DNA of 64,000 bases from Bacteroidota bacterium (GTDB taxonomy: Bacteria; Bacteroidota; Ignavibacteria; Kapaibacteriales; HRBIN21). A model generated the notes under the pieces. It did not search any database. It was given only the letters and a program-made list of their open reading frames with translations, and was not told the origin of the DNA. The stretch is from positions 124,001 to 188,000 of the forward strand of contig JAUQPL010000003.1 in assembly GCA_030550395.1 (NCBI GenBank). The letters are read 5' to 3'. Both the position numbers and the translations under genes were made by a program. Of this stretch, positions 42,985-52,078 are shown in pieces (position 1 is the stretch's first letter; the number at the start of each line of letters is the position of its first letter).

Positions 42985-43802
42985 GGTGTCTGCGAGGGCT
43001 GTTTCCACTTGGGTTGGGGAAGAAGAACTGGCTGTCCAGGTTTCCAGTATCCATAGTCAGTACGCAAGGAGTTGCGGAACTCCGTGAGAACAACCTCCAC
43101 ACGGCGATTCCGAGCACGTCCCTCGGGGGTACTGTTGGGGGCTATGGGACGCTGTGGGCCAAAGCCGCGAATGGCTACCTGGGGTTCTGGTACCCCGTGC
43201 TGAATCAGGTAGTATGCGACAGCTAGTGCCCGTGCGGTGGAAAGATGCCAGTTGGATTCATAACGAAGAGTGCGAATCGGGATGCTATCCGTATGGCCGT
43301 CAACGTTGATAAGGTAGGGAACATTCCGCAGGAGAGCAGACAGAGTATCCAGGAAGGGGAGGGCTTGGGGCTGGAGATCGGCTTTACCCGTTTCAAAGAG
43401 CAATGCGTCCGAGACTCGGATGACGGCTCCCTCAGCTGTTCGCTCTACTGTGAGCCTCCCAGCAACGATATACGGCATGAAAAGACGCTCTGTTTCCTGG
43501 AGCCATTCATCTATATTCCGCTGGGGGACCCGGGGCAGAATAGGCTGAGGAATACCCACTTCCCCGCTCAACAACTGGGTTCCCTGCTGCTCCAGCGGGG
43601 CAACGGAGGCCCCGGGGTTGAAATGCCGTACTAGCGCTTGGGCAACCTCACGGTATTTGCCCAAGTCCACCTGTGAGGCGGCGTAGAGAATGACAAAGAG
43701 TCCCAGCAATAGCGTAATGAGGTCGGCATACGTAATAATGTAGCGCTCCGTACTGGGGTGCTGCTCGTCCGATGTAGGAAGCTGTCGTGCCATGGCATTC
43801 AA
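42981..43802 (-). CDS. motB: Flagellar motor stator protein MotB
   Basis: The 273-residue protein has one membrane helix with the proton- or sodium-binding Asp (TYADLITLLLGLFVILYAAS, about residues 24-43). Its OmpA-like peptidoglycan-binding domain is near the C-terminus (INVDGHTDSIPI, LSTARALAVAYYL, NRRVEVVL). It anchors the stator to the wall. motA is not in the window. It heads the motB-fliW-csrA-response-regulator run, apart from the main flagellar operon. The start is uncertain between codons 1 and 4. Confidence 0.92.
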   Translation of the reverse strand: MNAMARQLPTSDEQHPSTERYIITYADLITLLLGLFVILYAASQVDLGKYREVAQALVRHFNPGASVAPLEQQGTQLLSGEVGIPQPILPRVPQRNIDEWLQETERLFMPYIVAGRLTVERTAEGAVIRVSDALLFETGKADLQPQALPFLDTLSALLRNVPYLINVDGHTDSIPIRTLRYESNWHLSTARALAVAYYLIQHGVPEPQVAIRGFGPQRPIAPNSTPEGRARNRRVEVVLTEFRNSLRTDYGYWKPGQPVLLPQPKWKQPSQTP

Positions 43803-43853
43803 CTATATCGGCACTTCAGGCGCAAAGTCAAGTCGCGGCAGCACCCTGTTGCT

Positions 43854-46800
43854 TCAGGGTAGGCGGATGAAGGGATGGGCTTCAACGATGCTCCCACCGA
43901 TGCGGAGCAGGCACCAGTAAGTTCCCGACGTCAGCGATGACAGAGGAATGGACCAACTCCGTCCACATAAGCTGGAGGCATCCCCCTCAGCAAGTACAGC
44001 CCAGAGCCGTCCGAAGGAGTCATGCAACTCAAGGCGTATGGACTGCGGGTGAAGCGGTACCGAGCACCGGAGCCATACCTGGAGCTGTTCTCGTGCAGGC
44101 TGGGGAGTGATGGCCAACTGGTGTTGTGCGGATGGAGGAGGTGTAGATGAAGGAACAGAGACCACGGGATGGAAGCCAAGGATCTTGTATACGTTGCCGC
44201 TGAAATCCGTTATCCAGAATCCCCCATCGCCTGGGTCGTACTCCACTCCTCGAGCATTTATCAGCCCGCCCCGCGGGGAAGTCAATATCAAGCTATCCTC
44301 AACCATTGCTGAGGAGGGAAGTGAAAGCTGGAGAAGGTATGTTGCTGTCAGCGAATTGCCAGAGAAGTCGGTGACGATGTGGTAGAGCTTGTCGTTACGC
44401 TCATTAGCAGTCAACCCCCGAGGACCCAAGGGGAGGCGGAAAGGATGGCCGTATGTTGCTTCAACGCTACCTGTAGCAGGATCGACGATGTACAATTGCT
44501 GCTGTCCATCGCGTTCAGCTACGATGAGCTTTCCACGGTAGAAGGCAAGTCCCGTTGGGTAGCGGGCAGGGCTGGGGTAGGAGTTGAGAAGCCGACCGGT
44601 GGTGTCCATGGCAAGGATAATGCCGGGGCTGTTTGAAGCCGTTCCATTGAGCTTGTGAATGTAGAGGAGTCCCCGCTCCCGGTCCATCGTCAGGTCAGTG
44701 TAGAGACTATCTCCGCCCGGAATGCGTAGCTCCTTTTCCACCTGCAGCGTGGATGCGTTCAGCTTGTAGAGGCGCGGTGTGTAAAAGCTCGTCGTCCATA
44801 ACCCACCCCGTCCATCCGATACGATGCCATAGGGCACGTGGACAACGCTGCTCTGCTGCGTGACCATTCCGCGTTCTGGAGGTAGGAGGGTAAAGGTTGA
44901 GGTTACCCGGACCTGGGTCGGGTCAGTCTGCGAACGGACGCGTATCCGCGCCCAGAGAGTGGGTCGGTTCGGGGTCCTCCACCGCAACACGGTGGAGGAG
45001 ACATTCTCCGCAACCAACTCCCAGTTCTGTCCATCGTCGGCGGAGAATTCCACCTGCACTGGGGGGGTAAATCCGTACCAGGCAATAAGCACGGGAGAGC
45101 CAACCACAAAGACTTCGCCTCCAGTCGGGGCGGTGATTGCTGGCTCGGTGATTGTCTCCTCCGGTAGGGGCACCTCCCACATGGAGCGTCCATGAGTAGC
45201 AGCTCGAAGTAGGCGACGCCTTGCGTGAATAGCTATGTCCACAATCGGTGCTCGGGGAAGCCCAACACCGTAAGGGAACCAGGTTGCTCCACCGTCCAGG
45301 GAAGCGAATACCCCGATATCCGTCCCGACGAAGAGGTGCTGTTCGTTTTGTGGATCTATAGCGATGGCGTTGACGGGGATGTCCGGTAGGCCGATGCTGA
45401 TATCATGCCAGCTCTGTCCGCCATCGGTTGTGCGCCAGACGTGGCCCACTCCGAAGCCAGAGAGGGTCACGTAGGCTATATCTGGGTTCTGTTCGGAGCA
45501 AGCGAAGTCGGTGACGAAGCGGCTGGGAACGCCGTTTTTGCCGACGTCTTGCCACGTCTGTCCTCCATCACTGGTACGCCAAATTTCGCCGCGGGCATTC
45601 CCGATGTAGATGACATTGGGGTCTGCTGGCGAGACGCCGATGGCGGTGATGGAAGCGCTCATCCGTGGGGAAATGGGGGTCCAAGAGTCCCCGCCGTTGT
45701 ACGTTGCATACAGGCGTTGACGCCCGTGGTAGAGTGTTTGGGAGTTCGTCGGGTCTATGACGAGCGGAGCAGACCAATAGCCGGGATCGTTGGGGTCTAT
45801 ACCGCTGGTGATGCGTCGGAAAAGGCCTGTTGCGAGGTTGTATTGCCAAAGATCGCCGTTGGGGAACTCACCATAGATGACGTCAGGGTTGTCGTGGTCT
45901 ACGGCGACGAAGAAACCATCACCACCGGCAACCATGCCCCAGTTGTTGTTGCGGTTGCCCAGGGTGCCATTGTCTTGAGTGCCGCCGTAGTTGACGTTGT
46001 CTTTGCTTTGGTCAATCGCCATCGCATAGAACTGTGTCACTGCCAACCCATTGTTGATAGGGCTCCACGTGGCCCCAGCGTCCGTACTGCGGTACATTCC
46101 CCCATCATTGCCGGCATAGACCACATTGGGGTTCCGTGGGTTAAAGGCGGCGGCGTGTTGGTCCACATGGACATTCCCCCCGGTATAGCCGTTGGTGACA
46201 TTTATCCAGGTCGTGCCACCGTCAGTGGTGCGGTATATATCAATGCCGCCAGCCAAGACCAGGTTGGGGTTTGTTGGATGGATTACAACGTAGGCGTTGT
46301 ACCATCCCTGTCCATTGAAAAAGCTGCTTTGTCCTTGGTAGACCAGCGACCAGCTTTGTCCGCGGTTGGAAGACTTGTAGATGGCGCCAATTCCTCCACT
46401 GCCGCCTTGTTCAATGAGGGCATAGAGGATGTCGGCCGCCGAGGGGGCTTGCTGGACGCAAACTCGTCCTAAGCTGGTTGGAAGCCCGTTGCTCCGGAAC
46501 TGCCACGTCTGTCCCCCGTCGGTGGAGTGGTAAACCCCGCGTCCTTGGACGCCAATGAAAAATTCTGCGGTGTCCCGTGGATTCAGGCTCACGTCGGTGA
46601 CAACTCCAATGAAGGTCCGCTGCCATGTCCGACCGCCGTCGGTAGAACGCCAGAAGCCTGGAAAATTCTTCGTAGCTCCCGCGACGACGAGGTTGGAGTT
46701 GAGGGGATGGACTTCAATTTTTGAAAATGCCCCGACGTGCGTCAGCCCGATGGGGGTCCAGGATTGTCCCGCGTCAGTGGACTTGAAAATGCCGGCACCG

Positions 46801-47297
46801 AGGTAGGAGTCAATATTATTGCTCATCTCCCCCGTGGCAGCGTAGAGGATATCGGGGTTGTTGGGGTCTATTGCCAGGGCGCCAAAGGAGAGGGAGTTTC
46901 CGTCGTCAAACAGGGGGGTCCAGGATTGTCCGCCGTCGGTGGTGCGCCAGATGCCGCCAGCGGCTGCCCCAATATAGACCCAGCCGTCTTTGGTCGGGTG
47001 GTGGACAACCGTGCGGACGCGCCCGCCAATGGTAAAGGGGCCGATTGGTTGCCAGCGTGGCTGGAGTGCCTGCAGCGAGGCTTTGCCGGTGGCGCGCTCG
47101 ATAGAGCGCAGCTGCTCTAGTGCCCGGAGCCGAGCTCCCTCGGGAATCCGCTCGAACGGATATGCCCGTGCCCATCGGAATGCTTCCTCCCGTTGGCGGG
47201 GGTCCTCCTTGCCTATAGTGCGGAGATGGTCTTCCACCGCCTGTCCGTAAGCGGTAATGGCTACAAGGAGAAACGTCACCCAACGTCCCTTTTGCAT
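43854..47297 (-). CDS. Large secreted sortilin/VPS10-like BNR-repeat protein with type IX sorting domain
   Basis: The roughly 1147-residue protein has a signal peptide (VTFLLVAITAYGQ). An N-terminal propeller region carries at least 11 Asp-box motifs of the type S/TxDxGxSW (TTDGGQSWTPL, STDGGRTWQRT, SLDGGATWFPY). An Ig-like part follows, then a second propeller-like part (YGIVSDGRGGLWTTSFYTPRLYKLN), and the C-terminal sorting domain (ITPQPAREQLQVWL, SGTYWCLLRIGG). It is probably surface-bound or secreted, and its ligand is unknown. The ORF track starts at 47363. ATG 47297 has AAGGAG upstream and a TAATTTGG box 35 nt away. Confidence 0.86.
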   Translation of the reverse strand: MQKGRWVTFLLVAITAYGQAVEDHLRTIGKEDPRQREEAFRWARAYPFERIPEGARLRALEQLRSIERATGKASLQALQPRWQPIGPFTIGGRVRTVVHHPTKDGWVYIGAAAGGIWRTTDGGQSWTPLFDDGNSLSFGALAIDPNNPDILYAATGEMSNNIDSYLGAGIFKSTDAGQSWTPIGLTHVGAFSKIEVHPLNSNLVVAGATKNFPGFWRSTDGGRTWQRTFIGVVTDVSLNPRDTAEFFIGVQGRGVYHSTDGGQTWQFRSNGLPTSLGRVCVQQAPSAADILYALIEQGGSGGIGAIYKSSNRGQSWSLVYQGQSSFFNGQGWYNAYVVIHPTNPNLVLAGGIDIYRTTDGGTTWINVTNGYTGGNVHVDQHAAAFNPRNPNVVYAGNDGGMYRSTDAGATWSPINNGLAVTQFYAMAIDQSKDNVNYGGTQDNGTLGNRNNNWGMVAGGDGFFVAVDHDNPDVIYGEFPNGDLWQYNLATGLFRRITSGIDPNDPGYWSAPLVIDPTNSQTLYHGRQRLYATYNGGDSWTPISPRMSASITAIGVSPADPNVIYIGNARGEIWRTSDGGQTWQDVGKNGVPSRFVTDFACSEQNPDIAYVTLSGFGVGHVWRTTDGGQSWHDISIGLPDIPVNAIAIDPQNEQHLFVGTDIGVFASLDGGATWFPYGVGLPRAPIVDIAIHARRRLLRAATHGRSMWEVPLPEETITEPAITAPTGGEVFVVGSPVLIAWYGFTPPVQVEFSADDGQNWELVAENVSSTVLRWRTPNRPTLWARIRVRSQTDPTQVRVTSTFTLLPPERGMVTQQSSVVHVPYGIVSDGRGGLWTTSFYTPRLYKLNASTLQVEKELRIPGGDSLYTDLTMDRERGLLYIHKLNGTASNSPGIILAMDTTGRLLNSYPSPARYPTGLAFYRGKLIVAERDGQQQLYIVDPATGSVEATYGHPFRLPLGPRGLTANERNDKLYHIVTDFSGNSLTATYLLQLSLPSSAMVEDSLILTSPRGGLINARGVEYDPGDGGFWITDFSGNVYKILGFHPVVSVPSSTPPPSAQHQLAITPQPAREQLQVWLRCSVPLHPQSIRLELHDSFGRLWAVLAEGDASSLCGRSWSIPLSSLTSGTYWCLLRIGGSIVEAHPFIRLP

Positions 47298-47332
47298 GTC
47301 CCAAACTCCTTGTTGGTTTGTTCTGTCTGCCT

Positions 47333-47340
47333 CCAAATTA
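47333..47340 (-). promoter_or_regulatory. Putative -7 box (TAATTTGG) for the sortilin-like gene
   Basis: TAATTTGG on the minus strand lies 35 nt from ATG 47297. It falls in the 66-bp gap after the small membrane protein gene and supports the 47297 start. Confidence 0.42.
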
Positions 47341-47363
47341 CAGGATTGGGGGGAATGCGGCAC

Positions 47364-47540
47364 TTACAGGCGAATGAGGCGTTCGTAGATGAGCTTTACA
47401 GCGGCATAAAGCAGAGCGGTAAACAGCAGGACTCCCACCCACCAGCCGTATTCCTGCCCAATGACGACGATGCTGATGGAGAGCAGGAAGACGACAACAG
47501 TTGTCGTAATGAAGACCACCAGTGTCCGCACGAATTGCAT
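47364..47540 (-). CDS. Small two-helix membrane protein downstream of hflX (58 aa)
   Basis: Too short for the ORF track. Reading the minus strand gives ATG CAA TTC ... CTG TAA, 58 codons. The protein has two hydrophobic segments separated by GQEYGWW (VRTLVVFITTTVVVFLLSIS and GVLLFTALLYAAVKLIYE) and ends ERLIRL. It starts 6 bp after the hflX stop on the same strand, so it is probably its co-transcribed neighbour. I do not recognise the family. Low-complexity chance ORFs are less likely to keep two clean helices, but homologues are needed to confirm it. Confidence 0.6.
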   Translation of the reverse strand: MQFVRTLVVFITTTVVVFLLSISIVVIGQEYGWWVGVLLFTALLYAAVKLIYERLIRL

Positions 47541-47546
47541 GGTGTC

Positions 47547-48833
47547 TCAGGGCTGTGGAGCGATAGGTGAGACATACGGCGCATACTGCCCGCGCAGGCG
47601 TTCCCCTACGGGCAGTGGGCAGCGAAGCTGGACAAGGAGACCCTGGGGAAGCGGCTCTTGACGGAGGAGTTGTCCGGAAGAGCGAAGCTGTTGGAGGGCG
47701 CGAAGCTCTGTGTAGGGGAGAAGAAATGAGATCACCTCAGTTTGTCCCTCATAGGCCTTCTGCATTGCAAGGAGGAGGCGCCACAGATGGATTCCCCGTT
47801 CGGCAGAGATGAAGATAGCGTCGGGATATTCTACCTCTATCTCCCGCAGGAGAGTGATTTGGTCGGACAAGCGGTCTACTTTGTTCAAAGCAAGTATTGT
47901 GGGCTTTGTCCCCGCGCCTAACAGATGGAGAGTGTTGGAAACGACCTGGATATGCTGACGGAAATTCGGGTGGGACACATCCACTACGTGCACGAGGACG
48001 TCAGCTTCAAGTACTTCGGCTAGCGTGCTGTGGAATGCGGCGATCAGTTGTGGGGGAAGTTTACGCAGGAAACCGACAGTATCGGCTAACAAGGCGGTTT
48101 GTCCTCCGGGCAGTCGGAAGCGGCGCACTGTGGTGTCTAACGTAGCGAAGAGCTGATCGGCCACCGCCACGGGAGCTGAGGTAAGGGCACGCATGAGGGT
48201 AGATTTCCCGGCGTTTGTGTAGCCAACTAAGGCGAAGCGTGGCAGCTCTTCGCGCCCCCGGCGTCGTTGCTGTCGTTGTTGGGTAATCTCGTGCAATTTG
48301 CGCTGTAAGCGCTGGATCCGCTGGCGAATGAGCCGGCGGTCTGTTTCCAACTGCGTCTCTCCGGGACCCCGGGTTCCAATGCCACCGACCTGTTTGGACA
48401 GGTGGGTCCACAGCCGGCTGAGGCGAGGGAGGAGGTATTGCAGCTGGGCTAGCTCAACTTGGACTTTTGCCTCTTGTGTCCGGGCTCGTTCAGCGAAGAT
48501 GTGGAGGATAACTCCTGCGCGGTCTAACACTTTGACATTCCATATCCGCTCCAGATTACGGACCTGCGCAGGAGTTAATTCTTGGTCGAAGACAACCGTT
48601 GAGACGTGCTGCTGTTCAATGATGGTGGCTAACTCTGCGACCTTTCCGCGACCAATGTAGGTTGCGGCATCTGGGGTAGGGCGTTCTTGCCAGTATACTC
48701 CTACAACGTCGGCACCGGCACTCCGGACGAGAGCTTCCAATTCCTGGAGCTGGTCTTCCAATTCCGCACGAGTCACCTGGCGGTGAAGGAGCCCGACAAG
48801 CAGAGCTCGTTCCCCTGTAAGATGCTGCTTCAC
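47547..48833 (-). CDS. hflX: Ribosome-associated GTPase HflX
   Basis: The 428-residue protein has the HflX N-terminal domain (GVYWQERPTPDAATYIGRGKVAELA), a helical linker (GIGTRGPGETQLETDRRLIRQRI) and the G domain: GYTNAGKSTLMRAL near residue 204, ADTVGFLRKLP, and LNKVD. HflX splits stalled or hibernating 70S ribosomes under stress. The C-terminal extra domain is short. A 58-codon membrane-protein gene follows immediately. Start ATG 48833. No promoter box was recognised in the 62 bp upstream. Confidence 0.95.
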   Translation of the reverse strand: MKQHLTGERALLVGLLHRQVTRAELEDQLQELEALVRSAGADVVGVYWQERPTPDAATYIGRGKVAELATIIEQQHVSTVVFDQELTPAQVRNLERIWNVKVLDRAGVILHIFAERARTQEAKVQVELAQLQYLLPRLSRLWTHLSKQVGGIGTRGPGETQLETDRRLIRQRIQRLQRKLHEITQQRQQRRRGREELPRFALVGYTNAGKSTLMRALTSAPVAVADQLFATLDTTVRRFRLPGGQTALLADTVGFLRKLPPQLIAAFHSTLAEVLEADVLVHVVDVSHPNFRQHIQVVSNTLHLLGAGTKPTILALNKVDRLSDQITLLREIEVEYPDAIFISAERGIHLWRLLLAMQKAYEGQTEVISFLLPYTELRALQQLRSSGQLLRQEPLPQGLLVQLRCPLPVGERLRGQYAPYVSPIAPQP

Positions 48834-48895
48834 AGTACGCCGTGCAGATCCCTCAGGTAATACCAGGCAAAGAGACGAAGTCTATGGGGCTTCTA

Positions 48896-51430
48896 TTACG
48901 GTATCGTCCACGGTTGTGCCCAATGGCAGAGTCGCAGTTCAGCAGGGGTCGGCAATGCGGGGTGGTGAGGAAGGATGCGAACTGTGTAACCGAACTGACC
49001 GCTCTCGTCTAAAACAAGGCTCCCGGCAAACCAGTGGTGTCCGTGCTCATCAATATGGGTGAATTCCAAAGCAAGGGTTCGGATGTCGCAGAGGCTTCCA
49101 TCTGGCTGTACGCGTCCGGTATAGAGCTCTACCCGCACTTCCTCGGGGGTCAATCCTCCAAGGGAAGCTTTCACCTGAACAGCGATGCTGCTGCCAGTGT
49201 GGAACTCGGGATCTTGGGGAGTGGAGACATAGAGAATCCGAACCTTTGACCAGGCAGCATTGACCCGGGAATGCCAACTGGCGAGGTGTTGCGCCAAGGC
49301 AGCATTGTTGGAGAGCAAGCGGGAGCGGAGCCGTTGGGCTGGAAAGTAGCACTGGCTGATATACTGCTGGAGCATGCGATAGGTGTTGTAGAAAGGTGCA
49401 AGGGTGGCGATGGCATTTTTCATCATCTGGACCCATCGTTCAGGGATGTCGTCGGCGTTGCGTTCATAGAAGAGGGGTATAACACGCTGCTCCAGCAATG
49501 TGTAGAGGAGTTCTGCTTCTATGGCATCGCCTTCTTCGGGAGTGGGATATTCCTCACCCGTGCCAATGGCAAATCCGTTAGTCCCCGTATAGGCTTCTTC
49601 CCACCAGCCATCGAGGGTACTGCAGTGGAGGACTCCATTGAGGGCGGCTTTCATGCCACTGGTTCCGCTTGCCTCTTGTGGTCGGCGCGGAGTATTGAGC
49701 CATAGGTCGCAGCCCTGGACCAAGAGGCGGGCTAATTCCAAAGAGTAGTTCTCAACGAAGACTACGTGACCTTCCAGCCCTGCCTCCAGGATAGTGCGCA
49801 CAAGACGCTGGATTGCTTCCTTGGCAGGTATGTCCTGTGGGTGAGCTTTCCCGGCTATGATGAGCTGGACGGGGCGTTCGGGATTGGTCAGGAGGCGGCG
49901 GAGACGCTCCAGGTTGTGGAAGAGCAGTAAGGGGCGTTTGTAGAGGGCAATACGGCGGGCAAAACCAATGGTGAGGGCCTCGGGATTGAGTCTAGAGGGA
50001 GCAGGGAACGTATGGAAGCGGTCGCGCAGCGTGGTCAGTAAGCGCATCCGGAGTACTTGATGGACTTGCCATAGCTCGCGATCGGGGACGTCGGCAATGC
50101 GCGACCAGAGCGCAGCCGAAGTGCTTTCCGTGCGCCATCGTTTGCCTATGTAACGGTCGAAAAGGTGTGCCATTTCCGGAGCAACCCATGTGGGTGGGTG
50201 CACCCCGTTAGTGATGGAGCCGATAGGGACTTCATCCTCTGGGAACTCGTTCCAGAGGCTATGCCACATCCGACGGGCAGTCCGTCCATGGAGTCGGCTG
50301 ACAGCGCGGCGGTGCCATGCCATGTTCAAACCACAGACACTAGTCCCGAAGTTGCTGCCGTCTGCTAAGGGGAGCTGCCCAAGGGCAAGTAGGGAGTCTA
50401 CAGGGATTCCGCTTTCGGCGGCATAAGGCTCCAGGTATGTGCGAAGTAGGTCAGTAGCGAAGATCTCGTTGCCAGCTGGAACAGGGGTGTGCGTGACAAA
50501 GACTGTGGAGGAACGCACAATCTCGACGGCTGTGGGAAAATCCACAGCGTAATCCTCCATAGTCTGTCGGCTCCACTCCATAGCAGCAAAGACAGTATGC
50601 CCTTCGTTAAGATGGCAGACTGTTGGGCGAATTCCCATTGCTCGTAGGGCTCGCATACCGCCGATGCCGAGGACAAGCTCTTGCTGGATCCGGGTTTCGA
50701 TGGTGCCCCCGTAGAGGCGATCCGTGATGTCGCGGTACTCCACCAAGGGATTGTCCTCGTGGTTGGTGTCCAGCAAGTACAGCGGAGTGCGCCCGATGAG
50801 CATACGCCAGATGCGGATGCGTACCTCTCCTTTGGGCAAGGGGATAGAGACAAAGAGGGGGCGACCGGTTTCATCCCGCATCAGCGTGACGGGGAGAGCA
50901 GAGATGTCGTTTGCCGGGTAGAGTTCGTATTGCCATCCAGTCTCGCTCAGGCGCTGCTGGAAATAGCCTTGCTGGTAAAGGAGCCCAACAGCAACCAAGG
51001 GGACTCCCATGTCGCTGGCCGTCTTTAGATAATCGCCGGAGAGCACCCCTAGTCCACCGGAATAGTTTGCGAAGCTTTCATGGATACCGTATTCGGCGCA
51101 GAAGTAGGCGATGGTTTCCAATGTGCTACCCGATGGGAGGCTATACCGGCTGGGAGCTTCTTGGGATGCCTGAAAGCGCTGGTAGACATAGTGCAGGAAG
51201 GCAAGGAAGTCGTCATCGTGAGCAAGCTCTTCTAAGCGGGCTTGGGGAATTCGTTGGAGGAGTAGAAGCGGATTATGGTGCACGCGTTCCCAAAGATCGG
51301 GATCTATTCGTGCAAAAAGGTCTTGGGCATCCCGATCCCAGCTCCACCAATAGTTATACGCTAACTCCCGTAGCGATGCCAGAGGGGGCGGGAGTGTAGG
51401 GGTAACGACGAGGATACGGAGTGGATGCAT
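48896..51430 (-). CDS. glgP: Alpha-glucan (glycogen) phosphorylase, GT35 family
   Basis: The 844-residue protein begins with the DUF3417-type N-terminal domain (LRELAYNYWWSWDRDAQDLFARIDPDLW) and continues as the TIGR02094 type of alpha-glucan phosphorylase. Motifs are YGIHESFANYSGGLGVLSGDYLKTASDMGVP, NEGHTVFAAME, and the pyridoxal-phosphate site EASGTSGMKAALNGVL (Lys near residue 595). It releases glucose-1-phosphate from glycogen or maltodextrin in the cytoplasm. Other glycogen genes are absent nearby. It is preceded by a TAAGTTTG box and by motE of the flagellar operon. Confidence 0.94.
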   Translation of the reverse strand: MHPLRILVVTPTLPPPLASLRELAYNYWWSWDRDAQDLFARIDPDLWERVHHNPLLLLQRIPQARLEELAHDDDFLAFLHYVYQRFQASQEAPSRYSLPSGSTLETIAYFCAEYGIHESFANYSGGLGVLSGDYLKTASDMGVPLVAVGLLYQQGYFQQRLSETGWQYELYPANDISALPVTLMRDETGRPLFVSIPLPKGEVRIRIWRMLIGRTPLYLLDTNHEDNPLVEYRDITDRLYGGTIETRIQQELVLGIGGMRALRAMGIRPTVCHLNEGHTVFAAMEWSRQTMEDYAVDFPTAVEIVRSSTVFVTHTPVPAGNEIFATDLLRTYLEPYAAESGIPVDSLLALGQLPLADGSNFGTSVCGLNMAWHRRAVSRLHGRTARRMWHSLWNEFPEDEVPIGSITNGVHPPTWVAPEMAHLFDRYIGKRWRTESTSAALWSRIADVPDRELWQVHQVLRMRLLTTLRDRFHTFPAPSRLNPEALTIGFARRIALYKRPLLLFHNLERLRRLLTNPERPVQLIIAGKAHPQDIPAKEAIQRLVRTILEAGLEGHVVFVENYSLELARLLVQGCDLWLNTPRRPQEASGTSGMKAALNGVLHCSTLDGWWEEAYTGTNGFAIGTGEEYPTPEEGDAIEAELLYTLLEQRVIPLFYERNADDIPERWVQMMKNAIATLAPFYNTYRMLQQYISQCYFPAQRLRSRLLSNNAALAQHLASWHSRVNAAWSKVRILYVSTPQDPEFHTGSSIAVQVKASLGGLTPEEVRVELYTGRVQPDGSLCDIRTLALEFTHIDEHGHHWFAGSLVLDESGQFGYTVRILPHHPALPTPAELRLCHWAQPWTIP

Positions 51431-51465
51431 AGAGAGTGCTTCCGTTGTGGGTCAGACCAGGCTTA

Positions 51466-51473
51466 CAAACTTA
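51466..51473 (-). promoter_or_regulatory. Putative -7 box (TAAGTTTG) for glgP
   Basis: An exact TAnnTTTG match on the minus strand, 35 nt from the glgP ATG, in the 66-bp gap after the last gene of the flagellar operon. It suggests that glgP is transcribed independently of it. Confidence 0.5.
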
Positions 51474-51496
51474 GGGTCAAATCGGGAGGTACTTCT

Positions 51497-52078
51497 TCAG
51501 CGGGGAACCCCGGTGGTCAGGACAGCGGCAGCCTGTTCAGGAGGAAGAGCTGCCGCAACCCGTGCAGCTTGCCGACGGTTCATCAGGCGTAAGATCAAGG
51601 CAGCATCTGCGGGGGAAAGTTGTGCCAAGACCCGAGCAACCTCGCCTGGGGGTGCTGTGTTGTAAATCTTTGCGAAAGCTTCGTAATGGGCGATTCGGAG
51701 AGAATCGCTCTGCTGACGGAAGCGGCGCTGCCATTGGGCAAGGCTGTCTTGGAGTTGACGGAGCTCCGTCTTGAGACTGTCGGCTAAATGGCGGACGAGG
51801 CGGAGGGAATCCTGAAGCTGGGTGATGAGCCCTGTTTGTTGGTGTAGCTGCTCTTGGAGTTCGTCCCATGGAGAGGGTGAAAGGAAGGTATCTGCGGCAA
51901 GTGTGTCGCCCCGGTGAAGGGTATCGGCAGGGACAGCCTGCTTTGGCGGGGAAAGTCCCAGCCAGTCGGGACGAAAGAGAAACAGGGCAACAGTGGCGAT
52001 GCCAATGGTAGCAAGGATTCCAATCAGTACTACCACAAGCCCTATGGGGATGCGGACTTCCACGGGGATTTCCGACAT
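51497..52078 (-). CDS. motE: MotE/MgtE-N-domain flagellar protein
   Basis: The 193-residue protein has one N-terminal membrane helix (IPIGLVVVLIGILATIGIATVALFLF), then a coiled coil (about 70-130). The C-terminal MgtE-N-like helical domain reads IYNTAPPGEVARVLAQLSPADAALILRLM. This layout is the MotE family, a periplasmic chaperone that helps MotC or stator assembly and typically follows fliJ. It overlaps fliJ by 37 bp and is the last gene of the flagellar operon. Annotation pipelines often call it a MgtE N-domain protein. Confidence 0.78.
   Translation of the reverse strand: MSEIPVEVRIPIGLVVVLIGILATIGIATVALFLFRPDWLGLSPPKQAVPADTLHRGDTLAADTFLSPSPWDELQEQLHQQTGLITQLQDSLRLVRHLADSLKTELRQLQDSLAQWQRRFRQQSDSLRIAHYEAFAKIYNTAPPGEVARVLAQLSPADAALILRLMNRRQAARVAAALPPEQAAAVLTTGVPR

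Noticed and set aside
43843-43860. ACCCTG-TTGCTT-CAGGGT inverted repeat at the end of the sortilin-like gene
   Set aside because: It overlaps the stop codon, has only 6-bp arms and is not followed by a U-tract on the minus strand. Too weak to call a terminator.
45405-46472. 355-aa plus-strand ORF opposite the sortilin-like gene
   Set aside because: It is an antisense shadow of the repeated Asp-box codons, with no domain, signal or plausible start site.
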